DNA from: Pseudomonadota bacterium
GTDB lineage: Bacteria; Pseudomonadota; Alphaproteobacteria; Rhodospirillales; Magnetospirillaceae
Reading direction: 5' to 3'
Assembly: GCA_021782815.1 (NCBI GenBank)
Contig: JAJXUO010000007.1
Span: 21,313 to 85,312 of the forward strand
Length of the DNA: 64,000 nucleotides
Shown one piece after another: positions 51,495 to 62,450 of this stretch. The position numbers were made by a program, and so were the translations under genes. How positions within the stretch are numbered: position 1 is the first letter of the stretch; the number at the start of each line of letters is the position of its first letter. The notes under the pieces were generated by a model that had not been told where the DNA came from, did not search any database, and saw only the letters and a program-made list of their open reading frames with translations.

Positions 51495-52711
51495 GCGCCG
51501 CCTCCCGCGCCGCCCTCGGCTATGGCGATTTCCGCCTGTTCCTGGCCTTGCGCTTTTGCGCCAACATCGCCCAGTTGATCCTGATCGTGGCGGTGGGCTG
51601 GCAGGTTTACGACCTGACCCGCCGCCCGCAGGATCTGGGCTATGTGGGGCTGGTGCTGTTCCTGCCACAGATCCTGCTGGCCCTGGTCAGCGGCGCCGTG
51701 GCCGATCATTTCGATCGCCGCCGCATCGCCATGCTGTGCCTGGGGCTTGAGGCCCTGTCCTCGGCCATGCTGCTGGCGCTGTCCTGGCGCGGCCTGACCA
51801 CGGTGGCGCCGGTCTATCTGGCCCTGGTCCTGTTCGGGGTGGCCCGCACCTTCTTAGGACCCTCCCTGCAATCGGTGGTGCCGCTGCTGGTGCGGCGCGA
51901 GGATTTTCCCAACGCCGTGGCCTGGAATTCCACGGTGTGGCAGATGGCGGTGATCGGCGGCCCGGCCCTGGGCGGCTTTCTCTACGCCTTCGGACCGGTG
52001 ACGGTCTACGGCCTGACCACCCTGCTGCTGCTGGGCTCGGCCCTGGCGGCGCTCGGCATCCGCACCTCGCTGAAGACCCGCGGCGCCGACGACGGCATGA
52101 TCGACCGGCTGACGGCGGGCATCCGCTTCATCCTGGCCCGTCCGGTGATCCTGGGCGCCATTTCGCTGGATCTGTTCGCCGTGCTGTTCGGCGGCGCCAC
52201 CGCGCTTTTGCCCATTTTCGCCCGCGATATCCTGCATGTGGGGCCCTGGGGCCTGGGCCTTCTGCGCAGCGCCCCGGCGGTGGGCGCGGCTTTCTGCGGC
52301 CTTGTGCTGGCGCACCGCCCCTTGCGCCGCCGCGCCGGGCCGACGCTGCTGCTGTGCGTGGCCGGATTCGGCCTGGCCACCATCCTGTTCGGCCTGTCGC
52401 GCAACATGGCGCTGTCGCTGACCGCCCTGGCCGCCCTGGGCGGCTTCGACATGATCAGCGTCTATGTGCGGCAAAATCTGGTGCAGCTTTCCACCCCCGA
52501 CGCCATGCGCGGCCGGGTCAGCGCCGTCAGCATGGTGTTCGTCGGCGCCTCGAACGAGCTGGGGGAATTCGAATCCGGCATGACCGCCGCCTGGTTCGGC
52601 ACCGTGCCCGCCGTGCTGCTGGGCGGTGTGGGCACGCTGGCGGTGGTGGCCCTGTGGGCCTGGCGTTTCCGGGCCCTGCGGCGGGTGAACCGCCTGGACG
52701 AGGTGCAATAG
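51491..52711 (+). CDS. MFS transporter (EntS-like group)
   Basis: A 406-residue major facilitator with about 12 membrane segments. It begins ALGYGDFRLFLALRFCANIA, with the conserved loop GAVADHFDRRRIAMLCLG between helices 2 and 3. VPLLVRREDFPNAVAWNSTV and TPDAMRGRVSAVSMVFVGAS place it in the EntS / TIGR00900-like exporter group. The substrate is unknown. It is translationally coupled to the lipase gene. Confidence 0.87.
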   Translation: MSAASRAALGYGDFRLFLALRFCANIAQLILIVAVGWQVYDLTRRPQDLGYVGLVLFLPQILLALVSGAVADHFDRRRIAMLCLGLEALSSAMLLALSWRGLTTVAPVYLALVLFGVARTFLGPSLQSVVPLLVRREDFPNAVAWNSTVWQMAVIGGPALGGFLYAFGPVTVYGLTTLLLLGSALAALGIRTSLKTRGADDGMIDRLTAGIRFILARPVILGAISLDLFAVLFGGATALLPIFARDILHVGPWGLGLLRSAPAVGAAFCGLVLAHRPLRRRAGPTLLLCVAGFGLATILFGLSRNMALSLTALAALGGFDMISVYVRQNLVQLSTPDAMRGRVSAVSMVFVGASNELGEFESGMTAAWFGTVPAVLLGGVGTLAVVALWAWRFRALRRVNRLDEVQ

Positions 52712-52712
52712 G

Positions 52713-52937
52713 CTACCAGCAGGCGCCTTCGCCGTCGTCGGCATCGTCCATGAGGGCGACGCGGCTTTTCAGCTCGGCCAGGATACGCTTGCGCTCCTCG
52801 TCACTGGCATTGGCCCAGCCCTGGATCTCATTGCGGGTCCGGCCGCAGCCCCGGCAAACCCCGGTGCGCTCCACGATCTTGCAGCGGTCGATACAAGGGG
52901 AAACGGTGCCCCTGGTCACTTTCGCGGTGTTGGTCAT
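52713..52937 (-). CDS. DUF1289 domain protein
   Basis: A 74-residue cysteine-rich protein: TVSPCIDRCKIVERTGVCRG then CGRTRNEIQGWANASDEERK, the DUF1289 (Fe-S or Zn-like) signature with four Cys. A short acidic tail ends it. The function is unknown. The ATG at 52937 is the start next to the conserved domain. It is convergent with, and ends 2 bases after, the MFS gene. Confidence 0.87.
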   Translation of the reverse strand: MTNTAKVTRGTVSPCIDRCKIVERTGVCRGCGRTRNEIQGWANASDEERKRILAELKSRVALMDDADDGEGACW

Positions 52938-53068
52938 GGCGTTTCCCCATCCTGGCCTCATACCGGTCGGCCCCTGATATGACACACAAGCACGCCGACC
53001 GGCAAGACCGCGTGCTTCGCACAAAGCCCCCAAAATTTATCGGCAAAACCGATGCCGGCCTCAAAAAC

Positions 53069-53103
53069 AAAAGGGGGCTGCCGTCCGGCAGCCCCCCCTT
53101 TTT
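53069..53103 (-). terminator. Rho-independent terminator of pckG
   Basis: AAGGGGGCTGCC (53071-53082) pairs with GGCAGCCCCCCCTT (53087-53100), with T-rich sequence after it on the minus strand (complement of 53063-53072). It is 15 bases after the pckG stop. Confidence 0.88.
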
Positions 53104-53117
53104 CGCGCATGAAACGC

Positions 53118-54953
<1,836 letters not shown>

Positions 54954-55204
54954 GAACGCCGCTCCTTAAGGCAAAGACCCTTGTTGTTTGCCGCCTTGCC
55001 CCCCTTTTGCGCGCCGAGCCCCGTCGACGGCGGGACGATCTCCCCCTGTCGGTCGGGACGTGGGATGCACAAAGGCTTCATCGTTTGAGACAATGCGGAA
55101 GAGGTATGAAGGCGGATTGTTAAGAAAATGGATGCGCAAGAATACTGCCCCGGCCCCGCCGGAGCAATCATTTAGCTATAAGGATGGTCGGATTATCCGC
55201 TCCG

Positions 55205-55942
55205 TTAGTCCGGAATGAGCGTAGAAAGCGCAGGCACAAGACCGTCCGGGCTGCCCAGAGGCTGGGAAAACGCCAGACGAAGGATGCTATTTTCCCGTTG
55301 TAAATCAATGCCGTCGGCATCAACCGCCACCGCCTGCCAGCCCTTGCCGCGCTTCTTCAGAACCCGATTGGCCAGCTCGGTTAACAGCGCCGCCTGATCG
55401 GCGTTCAGGCTTTGCAACAGGGCCGGCGCCGTCGTTTCAAAGCGTCGCGACAGCGCCCAATCGCAGGCCAGCCCCTGATCCAGCCAGCGGGCGCGGGCGA
55501 ATCCGCCCACCCAATGCACCCTCTCCAGTTGTACGCGGTAGAAGGCGAAATCGGCGAAATCGGCATAGAGACCGGCGCCGGGATGGCGGGCGAGAAACCG
55601 CTGACGCACATGGGGCTCGGGACAATGCTCGATGCGCCCCATCAGGGTGACGCGCGGTCCCTGCTGCGGATTGGCGTAACCCGCCGTGCCGTCGAACAGC
55701 AGCGAGACATGGGTATCGGCATCGAGGTTGCGGGTATGGTCGGCCAGGCGCGACAGCAGCAGGATGGGGCTGCCGTCAAAATCGGTGGCGGTGGTGACCA
55801 GCGAGACATAGGGCCGTTCCTCGCCGGCCAGAATGGTGCCCAGGGCGGCGCGGTTGGCGGCGCGCAGGATCTTGCGGATGACGAACACCAGACCCTGCGC
55901 GGCGGCGGGATCGGCATCCGGAGAGGGATCGGTCGCGTTCAT
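55205..55942 (-). CDS. HugZ-like pyridoxamine 5'-phosphate oxidase-fold protein
   Basis: A 245-residue protein. Residues about 15-160 are a split-barrel flavin-binding domain: RKILRAANRAALGTILAGEE, PYVSLVTTATDFDGSPILLL and SRLADHTRNLDADTHVSLLF. From about 165 to the end is a DUF2470-like domain with KRGKGWQAVAVDADGIDL. HugZ members degrade haem in Helicobacter and Campylobacter; general homologues may act otherwise. The ATG at 55942 is chosen, since the longer frame runs over the chvI start. Confidence 0.85.
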   Translation of the reverse strand: MNATDPSPDADPAAAQGLVFVIRKILRAANRAALGTILAGEERPYVSLVTTATDFDGSPILLLSRLADHTRNLDADTHVSLLFDGTAGYANPQQGPRVTLMGRIEHCPEPHVRQRFLARHPGAGLYADFADFAFYRVQLERVHWVGGFARARWLDQGLACDWALSRRFETTAPALLQSLNADQAALLTELANRVLKKRGKGWQAVAVDADGIDLQRENSILRLAFSQPLGSPDGLVPALSTLIPD

Positions 55943-56075
55943 GGGGGGAATTCTCCGCCCAGGAGGCGCCAGCGTCAAGAGAACCCTATTTCCGCCATAA
56001 ATATCTGGCCTGTTGCGACGAAACTGGCACAGTGTCAGCATCGGATTTGGCAAGATGCAAGGAACAGGTGGCGAC

Positions 56076-56771
56076 GTGGCGCAAACCATTGCCCTGGTGG
56101 ACGACGACCGCAACATCATCACCTCGGTGTCCATCGCCCTCGAGGCGGAGGGCTTCAAGGTGCGAACTTATAACGACGGCGCCGAGGCCTTGCAGGGCTT
56201 GACCGCGCAACCGGCCGATCTGGCGGTGCTCGACATCAAGATGCCGCGCATGGACGGCATGGAACTGCTGCAGCGCCTGCGCAAAAGCTCGGCCATTCCG
56301 GTGATCTTCCTCACCTCGAAGGATGACGAGATCGACGAGCTCCTGGGGCTGCGCATGGGCGCCGACGACTATATCAAGAAGCCCTTTTCCCAGCGCCTGC
56401 TGGTGGAACGCATCCGCGCCCTGCTGCGCCGGGGCGAGGCGGCGCGCGATACCGCCAGCGCCGCCCAGTCGGTGGTGCGCGGCGAACTGGTGCTGGATTC
56501 GGCCCGCCACGCCTGCAGCTGGAAGGGCCAGATCGTCGATCTGACCGTGACCGAATTTCTGATCCTGAAGGCCCTGGCCATGCGCCCCGGCCATGTGAAG
56601 AACCGCGACCAGCTGATCGACGCCGCCTATGGCGAGCACATCTACGTGGACGACCGCACCATCGACAGCCACATCAAGCGCCTGCGCAAGAAGTTCCGCG
56701 ATATCGATTCCGATTTCGGCCATATCGAAACCCTGTACGGCGTCGGCTACCGTTACCGCGAAGACCCGTGA
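56076..56771 (+). CDS. chvI: Two-component response regulator ChvI
   Basis: OmpR/PhoB-type response regulator for envelope and acid stress, surface polysaccharide and metabolism control. It has a receiver domain at 1 to about 125, with the acidic pair in [19 protein letters not shown], phospho-Asp in [17 protein letters not shown] and Lys in [10 protein letters not shown] winged-helix domain follows from about 145 to 231 ([36 protein letters not shown]). Start choice: GTG at 56076 has AGG 7 bases upstream and begins where family members begin; an ATG at 56055 without a ribosome site is the alternative. It overlaps chvG by 4 bp. Confidence 0.93.
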   Translation: MAQTIALVDDDRNIITSVSIALEAEGFKVRTYNDGAEALQGLTAQPADLAVLDIKMPRMDGMELLQRLRKSSAIPVIFLTSKDDEIDELLGLRMGADDYIKKPFSQRLLVERIRALLRRGEAARDTASAAQSVVRGELVLDSARHACSWKGQIVDLTVTEFLILKALAMRPGHVKNRDQLIDAAYGEHIYVDDRTIDSHIKRLRKKFRDIDSDFGHIETLYGVGYRYREDP

Positions 56772-58474
56772 GCACCGCCGTTCCGCCCGCCGCTCCGGCC
56801 GAACCCGGCGCGCCCCGCCCCACCAAACGGCAGCGCTGGCTGCCCTTCGCCTCGCCGCTGACCTGGCGCATCCTGGCGGTCAACGTCCTGGCCCCGGTGA
56901 TCCTGGTGGCCGGGCTGTTCTATCTCGACCGCTACAAGAACGAACTGATCTCCCAGGAACTGGAATCCTTGCGCATCCGCGCCGAAATGATGGCGGCGGC
57001 GGTGGGCGAGGGCGCGGTAATCGATACCGGCGTCTCCATTCCCGAGCTGTCGCCCCTGGCCGCCCGCCAGATGCTGCGCCGCCTGGCCCAGCCCGCCCGC
57101 ATGCGCGCCCGCCTGTTCGATCAGAACGGCGAGGAACTGGCCGACAGCCGCCGCCTGGTGGCGGGCACCGACGAGATCCAGGTGGAGGATCTGCCCGCCC
57201 CCGATCCCTCGATGTTCGTGCGCGGCTTCCGCCGTCTCTACGATTTCATCACCAAGGCGAGCCTGGCCAACGACGATCTGCCCCACTACCACGAGCGCTT
57301 TCATCCCCGCGCCTCGGATTACGACGAGGTGATCCAGGCCCTGGCCGGCGATCCGGCCTGGGCGGTGCGCGTCACCCGCGGCCATCATCTGCTGCTGACC
57401 ACCGCCGTGCCGGTGCAGCATTACAAGCAGGTGCTGGGGGCGGTGATGGTCTCCAGCACCGGCGACGACATCGCGCAAAGCCTGTTCAAGGTGCGGCTGA
57501 CCATCTTCCAGGTCTTCGCCTTCGCCCTCACCATCACCGTCACCCTGTCGCTGTATCTGGCCGGCACCATCGCCCGGCCCATCCGCCGCCTCGCCGCCGC
57601 CGCCGACCGGGTGCGGCGCGGACGCGGACGCCGCCACGTCATCCCCGACCTCACCGTGCGCGGCGACGAGATCGGCGATCTGTCGGGGGCGCTGCGCGAC
57701 ATGACCGAAACCCTGTGGCGGCGCATGGACGCGGTGGAGGCCTTCGCCGCCGACGTCGCCCACGAGATCAAGAACCCGCTGACCAGCCTGCGCTCGGCGG
57801 TGGAAACCTGCGCCCTGGTGCAAAACCCCGAGCAGCAGCGCCGCCTGATGAGCATCATCCAGGACGACGTCGGCCGCCTCGACCGCCTGATCAGCGATAT
57901 TTCCGACGCCTCGCGCATTGATGCCGAACTGTCGCGCAGCGACGCCGAACCGCTGTCGGTCCATCGGATGATCGAAGGCCTGGCCTCGGTCTACCGCGAT
58001 ACCGGCGCCGCCGAGGGCATCGGCGTGCTGGTGCGCTGCGACCCGGACGACGAGCTTCTGGTGCTGGCCATCGAAAGCCGCCTGGCCCAGGTGCTGCGCA
58101 ACCTCATCGCCAACGCCCTGTCGTTCAGCCCGCCGGGCGGCGCCATCACCCTGGCGGCGCGGCGCGAGGGCCGCCAGGTGGTGATCACCGTCAGCGACCA
58201 GGGGCCGGGCATCCCCGGCAACAAGCTCGAGGCCATCTTCGAGCGTTTCTACAGCGAACGCCCGGCCGCCGAGAAATTCGGCACCCATTCCGGCCTGGGC
58301 CTTTCCATTTCCAAACAGATCGTCGAGGCCCACGGCGGCCGCCTGACCGCCGCCAATCTCACCGACGCCGACGGCCGCGTGTGCGGCGCCTGCTTCACCT
58401 TGCGTCTGGCCGCCTATCAGCGCCCCGCCGAGCCCCGCGCCCGCAAGGCGGGCGGCGGGCAAACCGCGCCTTAA
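56768..58474 (+). CDS. chvG: Sensor histidine kinase ChvG
   Basis: Membrane sensor partner of ChvI, 568 residues, GTG start overlapping the chvI stop. The first membrane helix is at about 35-55 ([20 protein letters not shown]), a periplasmic sensor domain follows to about 235, and the second helix is [20 protein letters not shown]. Then come HAMP, the H-box [19 protein letters not shown] with the phospho-His, N-box [14 protein letters not shown], the ATP lid [18 protein letters not shown] and [16 protein letters not shown]. In rhizobia ChvG is held down by periplasmic ExoR, which is not seen here. Upstream half of the PTS-linked operon. Confidence 0.94.
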   Translation: MSTAVPPAAPAEPGAPRPTKRQRWLPFASPLTWRILAVNVLAPVILVAGLFYLDRYKNELISQELESLRIRAEMMAAAVGEGAVIDTGVSIPELSPLAARQMLRRLAQPARMRARLFDQNGEELADSRRLVAGTDEIQVEDLPAPDPSMFVRGFRRLYDFITKASLANDDLPHYHERFHPRASDYDEVIQALAGDPAWAVRVTRGHHLLLTTAVPVQHYKQVLGAVMVSSTGDDIAQSLFKVRLTIFQVFAFALTITVTLSLYLAGTIARPIRRLAAAADRVRRGRGRRHVIPDLTVRGDEIGDLSGALRDMTETLWRRMDAVEAFAADVAHEIKNPLTSLRSAVETCALVQNPEQQRRLMSIIQDDVGRLDRLISDISDASRIDAELSRSDAEPLSVHRMIEGLASVYRDTGAAEGIGVLVRCDPDDELLVLAIESRLAQVLRNLIANALSFSPPGGAITLAARREGRQVVITVSDQGPGIPGNKLEAIFERFYSERPAAEKFGTHSGLGLSISKQIVEAHGGRLTAANLTDADGRVCGACFTLRLAAYQRPAEPRARKAGGGQTAP

Positions 58475-58485
58475 GGCCCCGGACC

Positions 58486-58920
58486 ATGACCCTGATCCAT
58501 GGCAGCAGCATCATGGTGGCGGGGGCGGGCGTGCTGATCCGCGGCCCCTCGGGCGGCGGAAAATCCGATCTGGCCCTGCGGCTGATCGACGAGGGCGCCC
58601 TGCTGGTGGCCGACGACCAAACCCGGCTGACCCTGTGGGGCGACGAGGTGCGGCTGTCCTGCCCCGCCGCCATCGCCGGCCTGCTGGAGGTGCGGGGCCT
58701 GGGCATCCTGCGTCTGCCCTACCGCGCCGCCGCGCCCTTGCGGCTGGTGGTGGATCTGGTGGCCGAACAGGACATCGAACGCCTGCCGGACCCCGATTGG
58801 GCGACCCTTTTGGGCCGCGCCCTGCCCCGCCTGCGCCTGTGCCCCTGGCAGGCCTCGGCCACGGCCAAGGTTCGCCTTGCGGTAGGGGTGGCAACGGGGA
58901 GTATAATGCCCCTGTCATGA
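58486..58920 (+). CDS. hprK: HPr kinase/phosphorylase, short alphaproteobacterial form
   Basis: A 144-residue protein, only the C-terminal catalytic domain of the Gram-positive enzyme, as usual in alphaproteobacteria. The Walker A is LIRGPSGGGKSDLALRLIDE (about 17-36), followed by LLVADDQTRL and the HPrK signature-like LEVRGLGILRLPY. It phosphorylates or dephosphorylates the regulatory Ser of HPr encoded nearby. It lies 11 bases after chvG and overlaps rapZ by 4 bp. Confidence 0.93.
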   Translation: MTLIHGSSIMVAGAGVLIRGPSGGGKSDLALRLIDEGALLVADDQTRLTLWGDEVRLSCPAAIAGLLEVRGLGILRLPYRAAAPLRLVVDLVAEQDIERLPDPDWATLLGRALPRLRLCPWQASATAKVRLAVGVATGSIMPLS

Positions 58921-59852
58921 CGACCGCCGACGCACACGATCCCGCCTGTCCGCCTCCGGCCGCCGCCGGCGCGGAACCGGCATGCGCCTGCCCGCCGCCC
59001 CGGGTGGTGGTGGTCACCGGCATGTCGGGCGCCGGCAAGACCCTGGCCCTGAAGGCGCTGGAGGATCTGGGCTACGAGGCGGTGGACAATCTGCCGCTGT
59101 CGCTGCTGGAGGCCCTGGTGCGCGGCGGCGAACTGACCCGCCCGCTGGCGGTGGGCATCGATATCCGCACCCGCGATTTCGGCGTGGACTCCATGCTGGC
59201 CGGCGTGGACGAGCTCAAGGCCAGCGGCCTGGTGGACATGCAGCTGGTGTTTTTCGACTGCACCGACGAAACCTTGAGCCGCCGCTATACCGAAACCCGC
59301 CGCCGCCATCCCCTGGCCGCCGACCGGCCCCTGGCCGACGGCCTGCGCCATGAACGCGAGCTTTTGACGCCGCTCCTGGGCCGCGCCGATCTGGTGGTGG
59401 ACACCACCGCCCTGCCCCCGGCCGAACTCAAACGTCTGCTGTCGGGCCATTTCGGCCTGGAGCGCAAACCGGGCCTGGTGCTGTTCGTCACCTCGTTCTC
59501 CTACCGCCGCGGCCTGCCGCGCGAGGCCGATCTGGTGTTCGACGCCCGCTTCCTGGCCAATCCCCATTACGATCCCGCCTTGCGCCCCCTCACCGGACGC
59601 GACGAGGCCGTGGCCCGCCATGTCGAACGGGATCCCGATTTCGGGCGTTTCTTCGCCGCCCTCACCGGCCTGCTGGAACCCTTGCTGCCGCGCTTCGCCG
59701 CCGAGGGCAAAAGCTATCTGACCATCGCCATCGGCTGCACCGGGGGGCGTCACCGTTCGGTGGCCATCGCCGAGCGCCTGACCCACTGGCTGCGGGATAA
59801 AGGCCAACAGGTGGACCTCCGGCACCGTGAACTGGAGGAGGGGGAAAAATAA
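58917..59852 (+). CDS. rapZ: RNase adapter protein RapZ
   Basis: P-loop nucleotide-binding protein, 311 residues. The Walker A is VVVTGMSGAGKTLALKALED (about 32-51), followed by YEAVDNLPLSLLEALV. FFDCTDETLSRRYTETRRRH and the C-terminal RNA/protein-binding half with IAIGCTGGRHRSVAIAERL are conserved. In E. coli RapZ directs RNase E to the GlmZ sRNA to control amino-sugar synthesis; in alphaproteobacteria the target is not established. The first 25 residues are a Pro/Ala/Cys-rich extension. Tight operon position with hprK and the PTS genes. Confidence 0.94.
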   Translation: MTTADAHDPACPPPAAAGAEPACACPPPRVVVVTGMSGAGKTLALKALEDLGYEAVDNLPLSLLEALVRGGELTRPLAVGIDIRTRDFGVDSMLAGVDELKASGLVDMQLVFFDCTDETLSRRYTETRRRHPLAADRPLADGLRHERELLTPLLGRADLVVDTTALPPAELKRLLSGHFGLERKPGLVLFVTSFSYRRGLPREADLVFDARFLANPHYDPALRPLTGRDEAVARHVERDPDFGRFFAALTGLLEPLLPRFAAEGKSYLTIAIGCTGGRHRSVAIAERLTHWLRDKGQQVDLRHRELEEGEK

Positions 59853-59867
59853 CATGAAGGTCGCTCA

Positions 59868-60272
59868 ATGATCGGAATGGTGCTCGTAACCCACGGCCAT
59901 CTGGCCGACGAACTGGTCTCCGCCATGGAGCATGTGGTAGGACCGCAACCCAATGTGATCGCCGTCTGCATCGGCCCCGAGGACGACATGGAACAGCGGC
60001 GCGCCGACATCCTGCGCTCGGCCTGCCAGGTGGACACCGGCGCCGGCGTGGTGCTGCTGACCGACATGTTCGGCGGCACGCCCTCCAATCTGGCCATCTC
60101 CATCATGGACAAGGCGCGGGTGGAGGTGATCGCCGGCGTCAATCTGCCCATGCTGATCAAGCTGGCCACCGTGCGCAGCAAAGAGACCCTGGCCGACGCC
60201 GTGGCCAGCGCGCAGGAAGCCGGGCGCAAATACATCAACGTGGCCTCGCGGCTGCTGTCCCAGGGCAATTGA
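59868..60272 (+). CDS. PTS EIIA component, mannose family
   Basis: A 134-residue single EIIA domain (ManX N-terminal type). It begins MIGMVLVTHGHLADELVSAM with the phospho-accepting His9 or its neighbour His11, and has VVLLTDMFGGTPSNLAISIM. There is no EIIB, EIIC or EIID in the neighbourhood, so it should act as a regulatory phospho-acceptor rather than in sugar transport. It lies between rapZ and HPr. Confidence 0.93.
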   Translation: MIGMVLVTHGHLADELVSAMEHVVGPQPNVIAVCIGPEDDMEQRRADILRSACQVDTGAGVVLLTDMFGGTPSNLAISIMDKARVEVIAGVNLPMLIKLATVRSKETLADAVASAQEAGRKYINVASRLLSQGN

Positions 60273-60288
60273 AACCGACAAGGCCATC

Positions 60289-60585
60289 ATGACCGTTTCC
60301 GTCGAGACGCACGACTCCCAGTCCTGCACCGCCACCATCGTCAACCGGCGCGGCCTGCACGCCCGCGCCGCGGCGAAATTCGTCAAAACCGTGGCCCAGT
60401 TCAAGGCCAGGGTGCTGGTCAGCCATCGCGGCACCGAGGTTTCCGGCCAATCCATCATGGGATTGATGATGCTGGCCGCCGCTCCCGGCTGCACCATCGA
60501 TCTCAGCGCCTCGGGCGAGGATGCCGGCGAGGCCCTGCGGGCGCTGACCACCCTGATCGCGGACAAATTCGGCGAGGAAGACTGA
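60289..60585 (+). CDS. ptsH: Phosphocarrier protein HPr
   Basis: A 98-residue HPr. The phospho-His is in VNRRGLHARAAAKFVKT (about residue 24) and the regulatory Ser, target of HprK, in GTEVSGQSIMGLMMLA (about residue 54). Together with EI and EIIA it forms a phosphorelay without a dedicated transporter. Confidence 0.95.
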   Translation: MTVSVETHDSQSCTATIVNRRGLHARAAAKFVKTVAQFKARVLVSHRGTEVSGQSIMGLMMLAAAPGCTIDLSASGEDAGEALRALTTLIADKFGEED

Positions 60586-60593
60586 CCGACATC

Positions 60594-62384
60594 ATGCCGC
60601 ACGCCCCGCACCCCCCCCTTGCCGCGCCCCAATCCGACCAGGAACGGGTGTTCCATGGCCTGGGCGTCAGTCCCGGCATCGCCATCGGGGTGGTGTTCCA
60701 CCACAATACCGGCACGGTGTCGGTGCCGGAATATTGCCTGACCCGCGACGGCGTCAAGGCCGAGCGCCATCGCTTCGCCGAGGCGGTGGAGGCGGCGGTG
60801 ACCCAGGTGGAAATGCTGCAGGCCAAGGCCCGCGCCTTGAGCGGTTCGGTGGGCGAGGAACTGGGCTATCTCCTGGATGCCTACCAGCAGATGCTGCAGG
60901 GCTCGCGCCTGGTGCGCGGCGTCGACCGGCGCATCGCGGAAGAGCGGATCAACGCCGAGGCGGCGGTGCAGAAGGAGATCGGCCAGATCGTCGCCGGCTT
61001 CGCCGCCATGGACGACGCCTATCTCGCCGCCCGCATGGACGATATCCGCGAGGTGGGGCAGCGGCTGATCCGCAATCTGACCAAAACCCCGCACAAGCCC
61101 TTTTCCATGATGCCGGCCCACGCCGTAATCCTGGCCGAGGAACTGAGCCCGGCCGATACCGCCCTCCTCGATCCCCGCCAGGCGTTGGGGGTGGCCACGG
61201 TGCTGGGCGGGGCGGCGGGCCATACCGCCATCATGGCCCGCTCGCTGGAACTGCCCATGGTGGTGGGCACCACCGGCGCCCTGGTGGGAGCCCGAAACGG
61301 CGCGCAGGTCATCGTCGACGGCACCGCCGGCCTGCTGATCCTCGACCCCAGCCCGGAGACCCTGTCGCTCTACCGCAACAAGCGGGCCGAGCTTTTACGC
61401 CAGCGCCGTCGCCTGAGCCGTTTGGTCACGGTGCCGGCCATCACCCGCGACGGCGTTTCCATCACCCTGCTGGCCAATCTGGAACTGCCCTCGGAAGTGG
61501 CGGGCGTGGTCGCCAACGGCGCCGCCGGGGTGGGGCTGCTGCGCAGCGAGTTCATGTATATGAATCGCGATACCCTGCCCGACGAGGAGGAGCAATACGC
61601 CCTGCTGGCCGGCATGGTGCGCAAGCTGGAGGGGCGCCCCCTGACCATCCGCACCCTGGATTGCGGCAGCGACAAACTGGCCCCGGCCCTGGGCATTCTG
61701 CACAGCCCCAACCCGGCCCTGGGCCTGCGCGCCATCCGTCTGTCGCTGAAACGCCGCGACATCCTGGAGCCGCAGCTGGCCGCCATCCTGCGCGCCGCCG
61801 CGCATGGTCCGGTGCGCATCCTGCTGCCGATGATTTCCACGGTGAGCGAGGTGACCGCGGTGCGGGCCTGCCTCGACAAGGTGGCCAAACGCCTGGCCGC
61901 CCAGGGCCACGCCGTGCCCGATCCGCTGCCGCCGGTGGGCATCATGATCGAAATTCCCGGCGCCGCCCTGGCCGCCGACGCCCTGGCCCTGCACGCCGAT
62001 TTCTTCGCCATCGGCACCAACGATCTCACCCAATACACCCTGGCCATCGACCGCACCGACGAGGCGGTGGCCGGACTCTATGATCCCTTGCATCCAGCGG
62101 TGCTGCGGCTGATCCAGTTCACCACCGAAGCGGCCTTGCGCGCCCGCATCCCGGTCAGCATCTGCGGCGAAATGGCCGGCGACCCGCGCTACGCCCCGCT
62201 GCTGCTGGGGCTGGGCATCCGCGATCTCTCCATGTCGGTGGCCAATCTGGCCCGGGTCAAGCAGCGGGTGCGCAGCATCGATCTGGTGGCGGCCAACCGC
62301 CGCGCCCGCATCATCATGGACCAGTCCGACAGCACCCGTATCGGCCAGCTTCTGGACGACTTCAACACCCACCTGGCGCCATAA
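60594..62384 (+). CDS. ptsI: PTS enzyme I
   Basis: PEP-protein phosphotransferase that starts the relay by phosphorylating HPr. The 596 residues have normal EI layout without an N-terminal GAF domain. The phospho-His is in LGGAAGHTAIMARSLELP. The PEP-binding barrel contains GVGLLRSEFMYMNRDTLPDE, RTLDCGSDK and the catalytic Cys in ISICGEMAGDPRYAPLLLG. It ends the chvI-to-ptsI run; ahcY behind it has its own promoter. Confidence 0.96.
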   Translation: MPHAPHPPLAAPQSDQERVFHGLGVSPGIAIGVVFHHNTGTVSVPEYCLTRDGVKAERHRFAEAVEAAVTQVEMLQAKARALSGSVGEELGYLLDAYQQMLQGSRLVRGVDRRIAEERINAEAAVQKEIGQIVAGFAAMDDAYLAARMDDIREVGQRLIRNLTKTPHKPFSMMPAHAVILAEELSPADTALLDPRQALGVATVLGGAAGHTAIMARSLELPMVVGTTGALVGARNGAQVIVDGTAGLLILDPSPETLSLYRNKRAELLRQRRRLSRLVTVPAITRDGVSITLLANLELPSEVAGVVANGAAGVGLLRSEFMYMNRDTLPDEEEQYALLAGMVRKLEGRPLTIRTLDCGSDKLAPALGILHSPNPALGLRAIRLSLKRRDILEPQLAAILRAAAHGPVRILLPMISTVSEVTAVRACLDKVAKRLAAQGHAVPDPLPPVGIMIEIPGAALAADALALHADFFAIGTNDLTQYTLAIDRTDEAVAGLYDPLHPAVLRLIQFTTEAALRARIPVSICGEMAGDPRYAPLLLGLGIRDLSMSVANLARVKQRVRSIDLVAANRRARIIMDQSDSTRIGQLLDDFNTHLAP

Positions 62385-62390
62385 CGGTAA

Positions 62391-62419
62391 TTGTTCTTCC
62401 CATTTTTGCCTGCTATACG
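62391..62419 (+). promoter_or_regulatory. ahcY promoter
   Basis: TTGTTC (62391-62396), exactly 17 bases, TATACG (62414-62419). The -10 box sits in the loop of a GCCTGC/GCAGGC inverted repeat (62408-62425). The start would fall near 62426, right at an in-frame ATG (62427), with a second ATG with a ribosome site at 62451. Confidence 0.6.
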
Positions 62420-62450
62420 GCAGGCCATGACCATGTTTCAGGAGCCGACG

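Noticed and set aside
54954..55204. Short frames upstream of pckG
   Set aside because: No ribosome site, no domain and no conservation signal; the stretch is best seen as the pckG promoter region.
62385..62450. SAH or SAM-II riboswitch before ahcY
   Set aside because: The leader is only about 25-65 bases, with one small hairpin and no family consensus.
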